Below, piece by piece: positions 8,478 through 18,224 of a DNA stretch of 64,000 nucleotides. The notes under the pieces were generated by a model. The model searched no databases and was not told the origin of the DNA. It was given only the letters and a program-made list of their open reading frames with translations. Numbering within the stretch: the first letter of the stretch is position 1; the number at the start of each line of letters is the position of its first letter. Origin of the DNA: Deltaproteobacteria bacterium (lineage in GTDB: Bacteria > Desulfobacterota > Desulfuromonadia > Geobacterales > Pseudopelobacteraceae); NCBI GenBank assembly GCA_021780495.1, contig JAJXYO010000016.1:1-64000 (forward strand), read 5' to 3'. The position numbers and the translations under genes were made by a program.

Positions 8478-9716
8478 ATGGGGACTACTCACGAAAAATT
8501 TTTTCTGGGACGCCAGCCAATCCTTGATCGGAATCAGGAAATCATCGGCTACGAACTTCTCTTCAGGGCCGCTGAACGTAATGTGGCTGAATTCGAGAGC
8601 TATTCCCAGGCCAGCGCCAGTGTTATTACCAGCGCCCTGGCAAGTTTCGGAATCGATGAGGTATTGGGGGGCAAATTCGGTTTCATCAACGTTCATCTCG
8701 GCCTGCTCCTTTCGGAAATGCTGGAGGTTTTGCCGATCGAACAGACGGTCCTGGAACTGCTCGAGTTCATCGAGCTGGATGATCAGGTACTCGAACGTTG
8801 CCGTGAACTCAAGGAAATCGGCTTCAAGCTGGCCCTTGATGACCATGAATACAGTACGAAATATACTGAAATATATAATGTTGTTGATATCGTTAAGATA
8901 GATATCCTTCAAACCGGAATGGAGGCGCTGCCCGAGATCGTCCAAGGGTTGCGGCGTACGCCGGTTAAAATTCTGGCCGAGAAGGTTGAAACGGTCGAGC
9001 AGTTCGATATCTGTTATCGCATGGGATTTGACCTGTTTCAGGGCTATTTCTTCGAACGGCCGGTGGTACTCAATAAGCGCCGAATCGACGTTTCCGGCAT
9101 GGCCATGCTCAAGTTGCTGCAGCAGCTCACGATGGATGCCTCCCTCAACGAGATTGAACAGACCTTCAAGGAAAATCCCAGCCTTTCCTATAATCTGCTG
9201 CGCCTGGTCAATTCCGTTGCCATGGGTATGCGCGAAAAGATCAAGACCCTGCGGCATGCGATTTTAATGCTGGGTACCGAACATCTGCGGCGCTGGACAC
9301 AGCTGTCCCTTTTTGCTGGAAACGACAGCCGTGGTCTTAATAATCCTCTGCTGGAGATGGCTGCAGTTCGCGGGCGCTTGATGGAGATTCTCGTCAAACA
9401 GCGTAATGGTTCTGTGGTGAATGATGAGCAGAGTGAGGCCGCCTTTATGACCGGTATCCTTTCTCTGCTGGAAGTTCTTTTTGAAACCCCCATGAGCGAG
9501 ATCATCTCCAAGCTCAACCTGACGGACGATGTCAGCAATGCCCTGTTATACCGCAACGGTCCGCTTGGCAGCATGTTAACCCTGGCGGAAAAACTTGAAG
9601 TCACCGATTTTGATGCCGTCACTCCCCTGCTGTCCGAATGCCGCGTCTCCCTGGATCAACTCCTGACCGCACAGTTGGAGGCATTTAACTGGCGAGCCAG
9701 TATCGTTGCCCAGTGA
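8478..9716 (+). CDS. EAL-HDOD signalling protein (YuxH type)
   Basis: A 412-residue cytoplasmic protein with an N-terminal EAL-like domain (about 1-205) and a C-terminal HDOD domain (about 200-400). The EAL fold is visible in GYELLFR, LALDDH, VKIDIL, AEKVET and FQGYFFERP, but key catalytic motifs are altered: EAL is ELL, and the usual DDFGTG is DDHEYS. It is therefore probably not an active cyclic-di-GMP phosphodiesterase. HDOD domains are HD-like and usually lack hydrolase activity. AAGGA lies nine bases before the ATG. It probably works with the receiver protein coded just upstream, in regulation rather than catalysis. Confidence 0.88.
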   Translation: MGTTHEKFFLGRQPILDRNQEIIGYELLFRAAERNVAEFESYSQASASVITSALASFGIDEVLGGKFGFINVHLGLLLSEMLEVLPIEQTVLELLEFIELDDQVLERCRELKEIGFKLALDDHEYSTKYTEIYNVVDIVKIDILQTGMEALPEIVQGLRRTPVKILAEKVETVEQFDICYRMGFDLFQGYFFERPVVLNKRRIDVSGMAMLKLLQQLTMDASLNEIEQTFKENPSLSYNLLRLVNSVAMGMREKIKTLRHAILMLGTEHLRRWTQLSLFAGNDSRGLNNPLLEMAAVRGRLMEILVKQRNGSVVNDEQSEAAFMTGILSLLEVLFETPMSEIISKLNLTDDVSNALLYRNGPLGSMLTLAEKLEVTDFDAVTPLLSECRVSLDQLLTAQLEAFNWRASIVAQ

Positions 9717-9732
9717 ACAAACCTTTCCATTC

Positions 9733-9761
9733 TTGACACCCCACGGCTTTTGATGTAGCTT
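9733..9761 (+). promoter_or_regulatory. Candidate promoter of the kdsB operon
   Basis: A perfect -35 hexamer (TTGACA, 9733-9738), a 17-base spacer and TAGCTT at 9756-9761. The -10 match is only partial, so this is a candidate. It lies about 70 bases before the kdsB start. Confidence 0.4.
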
Positions 9762-9829
9762 GACACGTCCTACCACAGGACAGCCCGGCGTTGTTGCTAC
9801 GGCACCTCTTTTTCAAGGTCACTCTCCAC

Positions 9830-10594
9830 ATGAAGATCACCGCAGTTATCCCCGCCCGTTACGCTTCGACGCGTTTCCCGGGCAAGGCGCTGGCCGATAT
9901 CGGCGGAAAGCCGATGATCCAGCACGTTTACGAGCGGACCTGTAAAGCGTCTCTGGTTTCACGGGTTATCGTGGCCACCGATGACCAGCGTATCGCTGAT
10001 GTTATTTGCCAGATCGGCGGTGAAACGGTCATGACATCCACCGCTCACGAGACCGGCACCGACCGTCTGGCCGAGGTTGCTCATAGCCTGGATTCGGATC
10101 TGATCGTCAATGTCCAGGGTGACGAGCCGTTGATTGACCCTGCCATGATCGACCAGGCTATCGAGCCGTTTTTGGGTGATACAGGGCTTCAGATGGGGAC
10201 TGTAAAAACCCGTGTACGCTGCCTCCACGACTTTCTCTCACCCAACGTGGTCAAGGTCGTCACCGATACCAGCGGTAATGCCCTTTATTTTTCACGATCA
10301 CCCCTGCCATTTTTTCGCGACAAATGGCAGGACCTCAAAGATGAGTCTTTTGCCAGTGGCAAGCTGCTCTGTTACAAGCATGTCGGGCTGTATGTCTACC
10401 GTCGCGAATTTCTGCTGCGGTTTGCCGCCATGCCGCCGACCTTCCTGGAAATATCGGAAAAACTCGAACAATTGCGTGCTATCGAGAACGGTGTACGCAT
10501 CCGGGTGGTGGAGACCGAGTTCTCATCGATTGGGGTGGACACGCCGGATGACCTGATCAAGGCCCAGGAACGCTTTCGGCAACATCTGTCATGA
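9830..10594 (+). CDS. kdsB: CMP-Kdo synthetase (3-deoxy-manno-octulosonate cytidylyltransferase)
   Basis: Activates Kdo with CTP to CMP-Kdo, the donor used for the inner core of lipopolysaccharide; cytoplasmic. The 254-residue product opens with the nucleotidyltransferase signature [13 protein letters not shown] and has the [11 protein letters not shown] metal/nucleotide motif. The ATG at 9830 fits the family; a longer frame from TTG 9791 adds an unrelated tail. The ribosome site is weak (AAGG about 11 bases upstream). It is the first gene of a Kdo-centred operon and touches the next frame. Confidence 0.96.
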   Translation: MKITAVIPARYASTRFPGKALADIGGKPMIQHVYERTCKASLVSRVIVATDDQRIADVICQIGGETVMTSTAHETGTDRLAEVAHSLDSDLIVNVQGDEPLIDPAMIDQAIEPFLGDTGLQMGTVKTRVRCLHDFLSPNVVKVVTDTSGNALYFSRSPLPFFRDKWQDLKDESFASGKLLCYKHVGLYVYRREFLLRFAAMPPTFLEISEKLEQLRAIENGVRIRVVETEFSSIGVDTPDDLIKAQERFRQHLS

Positions 10595-10626
10595 AAACAA
10601 CTCTTTCAGCCATAGGAGCAGACGAA

Positions 10627-12234
10627 ATGAAAACCAAGTTTATCTTTATTACCGGCGGGGTCGTCTCGTCCATCGGCAAAGGTCTGGCGGCCGCGTCTCT
10701 GGGCGCATTGCTGGAAGCTCGCGGCCTGCGGGTAACGTTGCAGAAGCTGGATCCTTATATCAATGTTGATCCTGGCACCATGTCGCCTTTTCAGCACGGC
10801 GAGGTGTTTGTGACCGATGATGGCGCTGAAACCGATCTGGATCTGGGGCATTATGAGCGCTATACCAGCGCCGTGCTCTCCAAAAAAAGTAACTTTACTA
10901 CCGGGCAGGTCTATTTTTCCGTCATCAACAAGGAGCGCCACGGTGATTACCTGGGCGGGACCGTTCAGGTAATCCCCCACATCACCGACGAGATCAAATC
11001 CAAGATCATAGAAAATGCCAAAGGTGCTGATGTGGCTATCGTTGAGGTTGGCGGAACCGTGGGCGATATAGAGTCGCTCCCCTTTCTTGAGGCTATCCGC
11101 CAATTCCGTTTCGATCGCGGTCATGGCAACGCCCTCTATATCCATGTGACCCTGGTACCATATATCCGTACCGCCGGTGAACTCAAGACCAAGCCGACCC
11201 AGCATTCGGTTATGGAGCTGCGCAAGATCGGCATCCAGCCCGATATCCTGCTGTGCCGCTGTGACCGTGAACTGCCCCAGGATATGAAGAAAAAGATCGG
11301 CCTGTTCTGTAACGTCGAGGAGAAAGACGTTATCCAGGTGGTCGATTCCGAACATATCTATGCTGTCCCGCAAGCGCTTAATAAGGAAAAGCTGGACGAT
11401 CAGGTCGTGGAAAAGCTCAATATCTGGACCAAGGCTCCAGACCTGACCCCCTGGCACAACGTAGTGGAAACGCTGCGTCACCCAAGCCACGGTGAGGTAC
11501 GTATCGCCGTGGTCGGCAAGTACGTCAACCTGACAGAATCCTATAAATCCTTGGCCGAGGCCCTGACCCATGGCGGGATTGCAAACGACTGCCGGGTTTA
11601 CCTCAAATACGTCGATTCCGAGAAAATTGAGCAAGATGGTATCGACGGCCACCTGGATGATGCGGATGGTATCCTGGTACCGGGCGGCTTCGGTGAGCGC
11701 GGGACTGAAGGTAAGGTCCAGGCCATCGAGTGGGCCCGGACCCGCAGGATCCCCTTCTTTGGTATCTGTCTGGGGATGCAGATGGCCGCTATCGAGTTTG
11801 CCCGCAATGTGTGTGGCATTACGAATGCCTGCTCCAGCGAGTTCCGCAAGGATGGTGGGGAACCGGTCATCCATCTGATGGAGGAACAGAAGTCCGTCAG
11901 CAAAAAAGGGGGCACCATGCGTCTGGGGGCTTATCCCTGCACCCTTACCAAGGGTACCCTGGCCTATGATGCATACAACCAGACCGATATTTCCGAACGT
12001 CATCGTCACCGGTTCGAGTTCAATAACAGCTATCGCGATGCTCTCATCTCAAAAGGTATGGTGTTGTCGGGCGTGTACCGGGACAAGGATCTGGTGGAGG
12101 TTGTAGAAATTCCTGATCACCCCTGGTTTCTGGGCTGTCAGTTCCATCCCGAGTTCAAATCGAAACCGCTGGTTCCCCATCCGCTCTTTCGTGCCTTCAT
12201 CGGCGCTGCGTTGGCTCATCGCAACACGAGGTAA
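10627..12234 (+). CDS. pyrG: CTP synthase
   Basis: Makes CTP from UTP, ATP and glutamine. The 535-residue product has the N-terminal amidoligase domain (start [15 protein letters not shown]) and a C-terminal glutaminase domain with the nucleophile C381 in FGICLGMQ and the HPEF motif. The ATG at 10627 has AGGAG about eight bases before it and gives the usual length; an ATG at 10591, overlapping the kdsB stop, would add 12 residues. Its place between kdsB and kdsA makes sense because CTP is the KdsB substrate. Confidence 0.97.
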   Translation: MKTKFIFITGGVVSSIGKGLAAASLGALLEARGLRVTLQKLDPYINVDPGTMSPFQHGEVFVTDDGAETDLDLGHYERYTSAVLSKKSNFTTGQVYFSVINKERHGDYLGGTVQVIPHITDEIKSKIIENAKGADVAIVEVGGTVGDIESLPFLEAIRQFRFDRGHGNALYIHVTLVPYIRTAGELKTKPTQHSVMELRKIGIQPDILLCRCDRELPQDMKKKIGLFCNVEEKDVIQVVDSEHIYAVPQALNKEKLDDQVVEKLNIWTKAPDLTPWHNVVETLRHPSHGEVRIAVVGKYVNLTESYKSLAEALTHGGIANDCRVYLKYVDSEKIEQDGIDGHLDDADGILVPGGFGERGTEGKVQAIEWARTRRIPFFGICLGMQMAAIEFARNVCGITNACSSEFRKDGGEPVIHLMEEQKSVSKKGGTMRLGAYPCTLTKGTLAYDAYNQTDISERHRHRFEFNNSYRDALISKGMVLSGVYRDKDLVEVVEIPDHPWFLGCQFHPEFKSKPLVPHPLFRAFIGAALAHRNTR

Positions 12235-12237
12235 TTC

Positions 12238-13068
12238 ATGACAAAAGAAATCTCCATTGGAAGTATCAAGATTGGCGCAGATCGGCCGTTGGTGCTGATT
12301 GCTGGGCCGTGTGTCATTGAGTCGGAGGGTGCCACCCTGCGTCATGCCGAGCGCTTGATGACCATATGCAACGGTCTTTCCATGCCTTTGATCTTCAAGG
12401 CATCGTATGATAAGGCAAATCGTACCTCGATCGGCTCGTTCCGTGGACCGGGTATGAAGGAAGGACTGAAGATCCTGGCAAAGGTCAAAGAGTCACTGGG
12501 ACTGCCGGTCCTGTCCGATATTCATTCCATCGAACAGATTACTCCGGCTGCCGAGGTGCTGGATGTGCTGCAGATTCCGGCCTTCCTGTGCCGTCAGACC
12601 GATCTCCTCATTGCGGCGGCTCATAGTGGACGGGTAATCAATGTCAAAAAGGGGCAGTTTCTGGCGCCTTGGGATATGAAAAATGTGGCCGGCAAGTTGG
12701 CCGCCTCAGGCAACGAGAACATCATTCTTACTGAACGGGGTGTATCCTTCGGCTACAATAATCTGGTAGTGGATATGCGCAGTTTCCCGGTCATGCGTGC
12801 GACCGGCTACCCGGTGGTGTTCGATGCCACCCACAGTGTGCAACTTCCCGGTGGACAGGGCGATAGTTCGGGCGGCCAGCGTGAGTTCGTTGAATACCTG
12901 TCCAGAGCAGCAGTGGCCACCGGTATTGATGGTGTTTTCATGGAGGTGCATGAAGATCCTGACCGGGCGCTGTGCGATGGCCCCAACTCGATTCCGCTGA
13001 GCGAATTGGCGGCACTGCTCAAAACTCTCCGGGCGCTCGATGCGGTCGCGAAACAGGTCGTCCAATGA
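12238..13068 (+). CDS. kdsA: Kdo-8-phosphate synthase
   Basis: Condenses phosphoenolpyruvate with arabinose-5-phosphate to Kdo-8-phosphate, the first committed step of Kdo synthesis. The 276-residue product has the family's [10 protein letters not shown] near the N-terminus, [12 protein letters not shown], and the C-terminal [15 protein letters not shown] motif. GAGG at 12228-12231 sits six bases before the ATG. The stop overlaps the kdsD start (ATGA), which points to coupled translation. Confidence 0.97.
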   Translation: MTKEISIGSIKIGADRPLVLIAGPCVIESEGATLRHAERLMTICNGLSMPLIFKASYDKANRTSIGSFRGPGMKEGLKILAKVKESLGLPVLSDIHSIEQITPAAEVLDVLQIPAFLCRQTDLLIAAAHSGRVINVKKGQFLAPWDMKNVAGKLAASGNENIILTERGVSFGYNNLVVDMRSFPVMRATGYPVVFDATHSVQLPGGQGDSSGGQREFVEYLSRAAVATGIDGVFMEVHEDPDRALCDGPNSIPLSELAALLKTLRALDAVAKQVVQ

Positions 13069-14033
13069 GTGCTGTCGCAGAAGCCAGGCGGGTGATACAG
13101 GTTGAAGCCGAGGCCCTTCAGGCCATGGCCGGACGAATCGACGCCTCCTTTGAACGCGCCGTGGAGCTCGTCCTGGGCAGCAAGGGCAGGGTGGTCGTTT
13201 GTGGCATGGGCAAGTCGGGTCTGGTCGGCCAAAAGATCGCCTCCACCATGGCCTCTACCGGTACACCGGCCCTGTTCCTGCATCCGGCTGAAGGTATCCA
13301 TGGCGACCTGGGTATGATCATGGTCGGCGATGTGGTTATCGCTATTTCCAATAGCGGCGAAACCGAAGAGATGCTGCGCATACTGCCGGCTATAAAACGC
13401 ATTGGTGCCCACATCATTGCCATGACGGGATGCTCGACATCAACGCTTGCCCGTAGCAGTGATGTGCACCTCGATGTTTCCGTCAAGGAAGAGGCCTGTC
13501 CGCTGGGATTGGCCCCGACCGCCTCAACTACCGCTGCCTTGGCCATGGGTGATGCCCTGGCCGTAGCGCTGTTGGTTCAGCGCGGATTTCGGGCCGAGGA
13601 CTTTGCCATCTTCCACCCCGGTGGATCGCTGGGTAAAAAACTGCTTTTGCGGGTGGAAGATTTGATGCATGCCGGCGATGCGGTGCCGCTTGTGTCCGAA
13701 AACACATTGATGAAGGAAGCCTTGTTCGTTATTACCGCCAAAGGGTTGGGGGTTACCGGCGTAGTTGGTGATGATGGCGCTCTGCTCGGCGTGATCACCG
13801 ATGGCGATTTGCGACGGGCGCTGGAGAAGGGTTACGATATTCTCGGCCAACAGGCCGCAAAACTCATGAAGCTTAATCCGCGCCGGATCAAGCGCCACGA
13901 GTTGGCGGCAGCGGCCTTGCAGATCATGGAACATTATTCAATTACCTCGCTGTTTGTCTTTGAAGATGACCGTTGCCCCGCCCCTTGCGGCATTGTGCAT
14001 CTGCATGATATCCTCCGCGCCGGAATCGCCTGA
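13065..14033 (+). CDS. kdsD: Arabinose-5-phosphate isomerase
   Basis: Converts ribulose-5-phosphate to arabinose-5-phosphate, the substrate of KdsA. The 322-residue product has an N-terminal SIS sugar-isomerase domain (with [13 protein letters not shown] and SNSGETEE) and two C-terminal CBS domains (about 205-320). This is the KdsD/KpsF layout. It overlaps kdsA by four bases and kdsC by one base. The start at 13065 is preferred; an upstream in-frame start would lie deep in kdsA and add an unrelated tail. Confidence 0.95.
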   Translation: MSAVAEARRVIQVEAEALQAMAGRIDASFERAVELVLGSKGRVVVCGMGKSGLVGQKIASTMASTGTPALFLHPAEGIHGDLGMIMVGDVVIAISNSGETEEMLRILPAIKRIGAHIIAMTGCSTSTLARSSDVHLDVSVKEEACPLGLAPTASTTAALAMGDALAVALLVQRGFRAEDFAIFHPGGSLGKKLLLRVEDLMHAGDAVPLVSENTLMKEALFVITAKGLGVTGVVGDDGALLGVITDGDLRRALEKGYDILGQQAAKLMKLNPRRIKRHELAAAALQIMEHYSITSLFVFEDDRCPAPCGIVHLHDILRAGIA

Positions 14034-14548
14034 TGCACAACAAACTGAAAAACATTCGCCTGTTACTGCTCGATGTGGATGGCGTCATGACCGACGGCGG
14101 GATTATCTACGATGCCAACGGTCTCGAATCCAAACGTTTTAATGTGAAGGATGGTCACGGTATCAAGATGCTGCAGCGCTTTGGCGTTGAAGTCGGCATT
14201 ATTACCGGCCGCACCTCGATCGTCGTAGATAATCGTGCCAGGGAGCTTGGTATCAGTCTGGTCTATCAGGGCTCGCTAAAAAAAATGGAGAGTTACGAAG
14301 AAGTCAAAGCAAAAACCGGACTTGAGGATGAGCAGATCGCTTACATGGGGGACGATATCATTGATGTCCCGGTATTGCGAAGGGTTGGTTTTTCTGCCGC
14401 CCCGCTGGATGGACTTTCCGAAGTACTGGGCGTAGTTGATTTTGTGGCCACCCGGGCTGGCGGATGCGGCGCCGTGCGAGAGGTCTGCGATCATATTCTC
14501 AAGGCCCGTGGCGCCTGGGACGAGGTTGTTGCCCGGTATGAACTTTAG
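14033..14548 (+). CDS. kdsC: Kdo-8-phosphate phosphatase
   Basis: A HAD-superfamily phosphatase that removes phosphate from Kdo-8-phosphate to give Kdo. The 171-residue product starts with the HAD motif LLLLDVDGVMTDG, has the conserved NVKDGHGIKML substrate stretch and GDDIIDVPVL as the last acidic motif, all typical of the small KdsC group that lacks a cap domain. It overlaps the kdsD stop by one base. With kdsB, kdsA and kdsD it completes the route from ribulose-5-phosphate to CMP-Kdo. Confidence 0.96.
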   Translation: MHNKLKNIRLLLLDVDGVMTDGGIIYDANGLESKRFNVKDGHGIKMLQRFGVEVGIITGRTSIVVDNRARELGISLVYQGSLKKMESYEEVKAKTGLEDEQIAYMGDDIIDVPVLRRVGFSAAPLDGLSEVLGVVDFVATRAGGCGAVREVCDHILKARGAWDEVVARYEL

Positions 14549-14700
14549 CAGGTGAAAGGATGTTTTCTGTGTAGTTGTCGCTGAGAATATCTATGGTAGC
14601 AAATTTATCCCGTGAGGTTATTCAATCTCTATGCCAAGGTCGCGAGAACGATCACGTTTCGCTGGACACTCCTGCCCCTCAATGATATAGTACCCTCCAT

Positions 14701-15276
14701 ATGGTATCGCCTCGGAACATCAGGTTTGCACTGGCCCTGCTCGTCACGACGGCGATCGTCGGCATCGTGGCAGCCATCTCCATGAAAGGCTTGCATACAA
14801 CCTTGCCGGAGCCGGTTTCTCAGCAGCTTCCCCAGAACATTGATGTTGCCTTGCACCATGCCCGTTTCACTGAAATGCGTGAGGGTACAACTGTCTGGGA
14901 GCTGGTTGCCGACCGGGCCGAGTACGATAAAACCGGTGATGTTGCGTATCTTTCAGATGTTCACATGGTTTTTACAAAAACGCGTACCAGTGGAGCAATA
15001 ACGGCAACCGCTGCCAAGGGTGAATATTCTACTGCAACCAGAAACGTCCGTTTGCGGGGCAAGGTTCATGTGGTGACTGAATCGGGCATGGTTTTTGACA
15101 CTGAATCCTTGGACTATCTGGCTGAGCCTGCGTTGTTTCGAACGTCTGAACACATAGATTTCAAGCAGGCGCGCCTTTCGTTGTCCGCTATTGGAATGGA
15201 ACTGAATGTGAAGTCAGAAACCTCACGGTTTTTCAGATCGATCGATGCGGTTGTAAAAGGTGTGGCAACTCACTGA
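14701..15276 (+). CDS. lptC: LPS export protein LptC
   Basis: A 191-residue bitopic inner-membrane protein that passes lipopolysaccharide from the LptBFG transporter to LptA. One N-terminal membrane helix (about 7-27) precedes a periplasmic beta domain with the alternating ARFTEMREGTTVWELVADRAEYD pattern typical of LptC. It sits directly before lptA and lptB, which supports the call. No clear ribosome site precedes the ATG at 14701, so the exact start is uncertain. The 152 bases between kdsC and this gene show nothing definite. Confidence 0.88.
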   Translation: MVSPRNIRFALALLVTTAIVGIVAAISMKGLHTTLPEPVSQQLPQNIDVALHHARFTEMREGTTVWELVADRAEYDKTGDVAYLSDVHMVFTKTRTSGAITATAAKGEYSTATRNVRLRGKVHVVTESGMVFDTESLDYLAEPALFRTSEHIDFKQARLSLSAIGMELNVKSETSRFFRSIDAVVKGVATH

Positions 15277-15386
15277 ATAATTTCGAGCCTGTTATTAAAT
15301 AGGGTACATACGCTGGCAGAATTATTCTCTGCAAAAAAAAACGCAGCAAAAAACGATTCATTTGAATGAAGGTTGAGTGTTTAGTT

Positions 15387-15914
15387 ATGAGACGATTTCT
15401 GACCATCCTGGTAACGATCCTGATGACATGGGTAGTGGCGATCACAGGAACCTTTGCCGCTCCTGCAGTGCGCAATGCCACCTCGAATCAGCCCATCACT
15501 ATCAAGTCAAATGAACTGTCCGCGGACAATAAGGGTAAAACGGCCGTCTTTAGCGGAAAGGTTGTTGCCAAGCAGGGGGATGTTACGATCTTCTGTGACA
15601 AGATGACGGTACACTATGGCACTGTTCATGGGGATGTCGAAAAAATAGAGGCTGATGGCAATGTGCGCATCGTACAGGGAAACCGGACCGGGCTTGCCGC
15701 TCATGCCGTTTATGACAGCAGGGAGGCTAAAATCACCCTGACAGGTGGCGGCCCCAAGGTTATGCAGGGGAAAGATACGGTTTCCGGCGAGGTTATTACG
15801 TATTTCATAGATGACAACAGGAGCAATGTTAGCGGTGGCCGTGTAACAGCGGAAATCCACACGAATTCCAAGAATGGCGCTCGTTCCCAAAAAGGCAATG
15901 CAGAACAGCGTTGA
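15387..15914 (+). CDS. lptA: LPS transport periplasmic protein LptA
   Basis: The periplasmic bridge protein that binds lipid A and stacks into the LPS conduit to the outer membrane. About 175 residues: a signal peptide (residues 1 to about 26, ending in FAA), then the OstA-like beta-jellyroll with the repeated pattern of a SNELSADNKGKTAVFSGKV type. The ATG at 15387 starts the signal peptide cleanly; an ATG at 15366 would add seven residues. Its end overlaps lptB. The lptC-lptA-lptB-rpoN order is widely conserved. Confidence 0.93.
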   Translation: MRRFLTILVTILMTWVVAITGTFAAPAVRNATSNQPITIKSNELSADNKGKTAVFSGKVVAKQGDVTIFCDKMTVHYGTVHGDVEKIEADGNVRIVQGNRTGLAAHAVYDSREAKITLTGGGPKVMQGKDTVSGEVITYFIDDNRSNVSGGRVTAEIHTNSKNGARSQKGNAEQR

Positions 15915-16638
15915 GAGGCCTCGCCTCTGGACCAGGAATCTGCAAAAGAGTTTTGGAGACCGTCAGGTTGTCAGGGGGGTTGATCTTTCCATTGAGGCTG
16001 GCAGCGTGATTGGTCTACTGGGACCTAACGGCGCCGGCAAGACGACAACCTTCTACATGGTGGTTGGTCTGGCGTTACCTGATGGCGGACAGGTGTTTAT
16101 TGATGAGGACGAAATCACCGGACTGCCAATGTATCAAAGGGCGCGCCGGGGAATCAGTTATCTGCCCCAGGAAGCTTCGGTCTTTCGCAAGCTGACCGTG
16201 GCCGACAACCTGCTCGCGATTCTTGAAACCGTTGAGCCCGAGCGAGGTTTGCGACAGCATCGCATGGAACAGCTGCTCGAAGAATTCGGCATCACTCATA
16301 TTGCCGGTGCCAAAGGTTACTCGCTTTCCGGTGGGGAACGGCGGCGGGTTGAGATTGCCAGGGCTCTGATTACGAAACCGGCCTTCATTCTGCTGGATGA
16401 GCCATTTGCCGGTATTGATCCTATTGCGGTGGCAGATATTCAGAACCTGATCGTTTCTCTCAAGGAACGAAATATCGGGGTGCTTATTTCTGACCACAAT
16501 GTGCGTGAAACCTTGGGAGTTTGTGACAGGGCCTATATTTTATGTAATGGTGAGGTGCTGGAGTACGGGACGCCCGATGAAATTGCCTCCAGCAGCAAGG
16601 CGCGCGCAGTGTATCTGGGAGATGACTTTCACCTCTAG
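15874..16638 (+). CDS. lptB: LPS export ABC transporter ATP-binding protein LptB
   Basis: The cytoplasmic ATPase that powers LPS extraction by LptBFGC. It has Walker A GPNGAGKTTT, the Q-loop in YLPQEASVF, the ABC signature LSGGERRR, Walker B FILLDEP and the H-loop in SDHNVRET. All are LptB-specific in wording. The frame from ATG 15874 gives 254 residues; a second ATG at 15898 gives 246, nearer to the usual length, but neither has a well-spaced ribosome site. It overlaps lptA by 17-41 bases depending on the start. Confidence 0.95.
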   Translation: MALVPKKAMQNSVERPRLWTRNLQKSFGDRQVVRGVDLSIEAGSVIGLLGPNGAGKTTTFYMVVGLALPDGGQVFIDEDEITGLPMYQRARRGISYLPQEASVFRKLTVADNLLAILETVEPERGLRQHRMEQLLEEFGITHIAGAKGYSLSGGERRRVEIARALITKPAFILLDEPFAGIDPIAVADIQNLIVSLKERNIGVLISDHNVRETLGVCDRAYILCNGEVLEYGTPDEIASSSKARAVYLGDDFHL

Positions 16639-16732
16639 CCCCCTGTAGAACGGCCAGTAGACGGGCAAATTGAATGTGCGATAAGGTACAAGCGTAGGAC
16701 GCTCAAATTTTTAACACGAGGTAGGATGCTCC

Positions 16733-18172
16733 ATGGCTATGGAGATGCGCCAACAATTGAAGATGTCGCAACAACTGGTTATGACCCCACAGTTGCAGCA
16801 GGCCATCAAGCTCCTCCAGTTGACACGCCTGGAGCTTCAGGATGTTGTGCGTCAGGAGCTTGAGGAAAACCCGCTCTTGGAGGAAACGCTCGAGGCTGAC
16901 GAAATCCGTGAAACAGAACAGTCCGAGCTTTCCGAGAGCGAAAGTGCACCGGATGTTGCCGGTGAGGAATTTAAAGAGGTTGAAACCGGTGATGATTCCC
17001 TCCGTGATTGGGACAGTTACCTGGATGGGTACACCTACAGCTCGGGCGAGCAATACAGGGAGGATGAGGATCGTCCTTCCTTTGAGAACCTGCTGACGCG
17101 GCGAGGTACCCTGACGGACCATCTGCTCTGGCAGCTTCACATGGGACCTTTCACTAATGAAGAGGTTCGAATTGGGGAAGAGATCATTGGGAATATCGAT
17201 GAAGATGGTTATTTGCGGGCCTCGCTGGAGGAGATCGCCGCAGTCTGTTCGATAGACGAAAACAGTGTTACCCCCGTACTGATGCGTATTCAGGAGTTTG
17301 ATCCCTGCGGAATAGCTGCTCGCAGCGTGCAGGAATGCCTGCTGATTCAGGCCCGATTCCTTGGGATGCAAGGCAGCGTGGTAGAGATGATACTGCAGCA
17401 CAATCTCAAGGATCTGGAAACTCGAAAATATAAGCAGATCGCTCGTGATCTGGGTGTCGATATCAACCAGATCCTTATGGCTGCAAAGATAATTGGAGGT
17501 TTTGACCCTAAACCGGGGAGCATGTACAGTTCCGAGGATGTACACTATATCTCGGCCGACATCTTTGTTTATAAGGTCGGCGACGAATATCTGGTGATGC
17601 TGAACGATGAGGGTCTGCCAAATCTCAAGGTGAGCCCTTACTACGCAGAAGCGAAGAGTAACGGTTTGGTTGATGCGCGGGCCGATGACTACATCAACGA
17701 AAAGGTTCGCTCCGCGCTCTGGTTGATCAAAAGCATCCAGCAGCGCCAGCGCACCATCTACAAAGTGGCTAAAAGTATCATCAGGTTCCAGCGGGAATTT
17801 CTCGATCAGGGAATCGAATTTCTGCGACCATTGGTGCTGCGCGATGTTGCCGATGACATTGGCATGCATGAGTCAACCATCAGTCGTGTAACTACCAACA
17901 AATACATGCAGACGCCCCAGGGGTTGTTCGAACTTAAGTACTTCTTTAATAGTGGGCTCTCCACCAGCGAAGGTGATTTTGTCGCATCCGAGAGTGTTAA
18001 AAACCGTATCCGGGAAATCATCGAAAAGGAAGATACCAGAAAACCGCTTTCAGACCAGAAGATTGCCGATATGCTGTCGGTGCAGACGGTCAACATAGCC
18101 CGCCGGACAGTTACAAAATACCGGGAAATCCTCAAACTTGGGTCTTCATCAGAACGTAAACGACATTTTTAG
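16733..18172 (+). CDS. rpoN: RNA polymerase sigma-54 factor
   Basis: The alternative sigma factor that reads -24/-12 promoters and needs AAA+ activators. The 479-residue product has the glutamine/leucine-rich region I (MSQQLVMTPQLQQAIKLLQ), an acidic region II (about 50-115), the core-binding part, a helix-turn-helix (HESTISRVTTNKY) and the RpoN box ARRTVTKYRE at about 456-465. AGGA at 16723-16726 lies six bases before the ATG. Following lptB and preceding hpf is its usual place. A matching activator is coded at 25396 in this window. Confidence 0.98.
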   Translation: MAMEMRQQLKMSQQLVMTPQLQQAIKLLQLTRLELQDVVRQELEENPLLEETLEADEIRETEQSELSESESAPDVAGEEFKEVETGDDSLRDWDSYLDGYTYSSGEQYREDEDRPSFENLLTRRGTLTDHLLWQLHMGPFTNEEVRIGEEIIGNIDEDGYLRASLEEIAAVCSIDENSVTPVLMRIQEFDPCGIAARSVQECLLIQARFLGMQGSVVEMILQHNLKDLETRKYKQIARDLGVDINQILMAAKIIGGFDPKPGSMYSSEDVHYISADIFVYKVGDEYLVMLNDEGLPNLKVSPYYAEAKSNGLVDARADDYINEKVRSALWLIKSIQQRQRTIYKVAKSIIRFQREFLDQGIEFLRPLVLRDVADDIGMHESTISRVTTNKYMQTPQGLFELKYFFNSGLSTSEGDFVASESVKNRIREIIEKEDTRKPLSDQKIADMLSVQTVNIARRTVTKYREILKLGSSSERKRHF

Positions 18173-18195
18173 CGCCTCTTGATCCACAAGAGGCG
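18173..18195 (+). other. Perfect 9-bp hairpin between rpoN and hpf
   Basis: CGCCTCTTG (18173-18181) and its complement (18187-18195) enclose a five-base loop. No T run follows, so it is not a standard terminator. It begins at the rpoN stop and ends 30 bases before hpf, where it could stabilise or help process the transcript. Confidence 0.5.
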
Positions 18196-18224
18196 AATTC
18201 CGCAGGAACTTACAGGAGGAAGGT

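Noticed and set aside
10606-12009. Minus-strand open frame (467 codons) opposite pyrG
   Set aside because: Antisense shadow of CTP synthase. No family motif.
16703-17869. Minus-strand open frame (388 codons) opposite rpoN
   Set aside because: Antisense shadow. The plus-strand gene has all sigma-54 landmarks.
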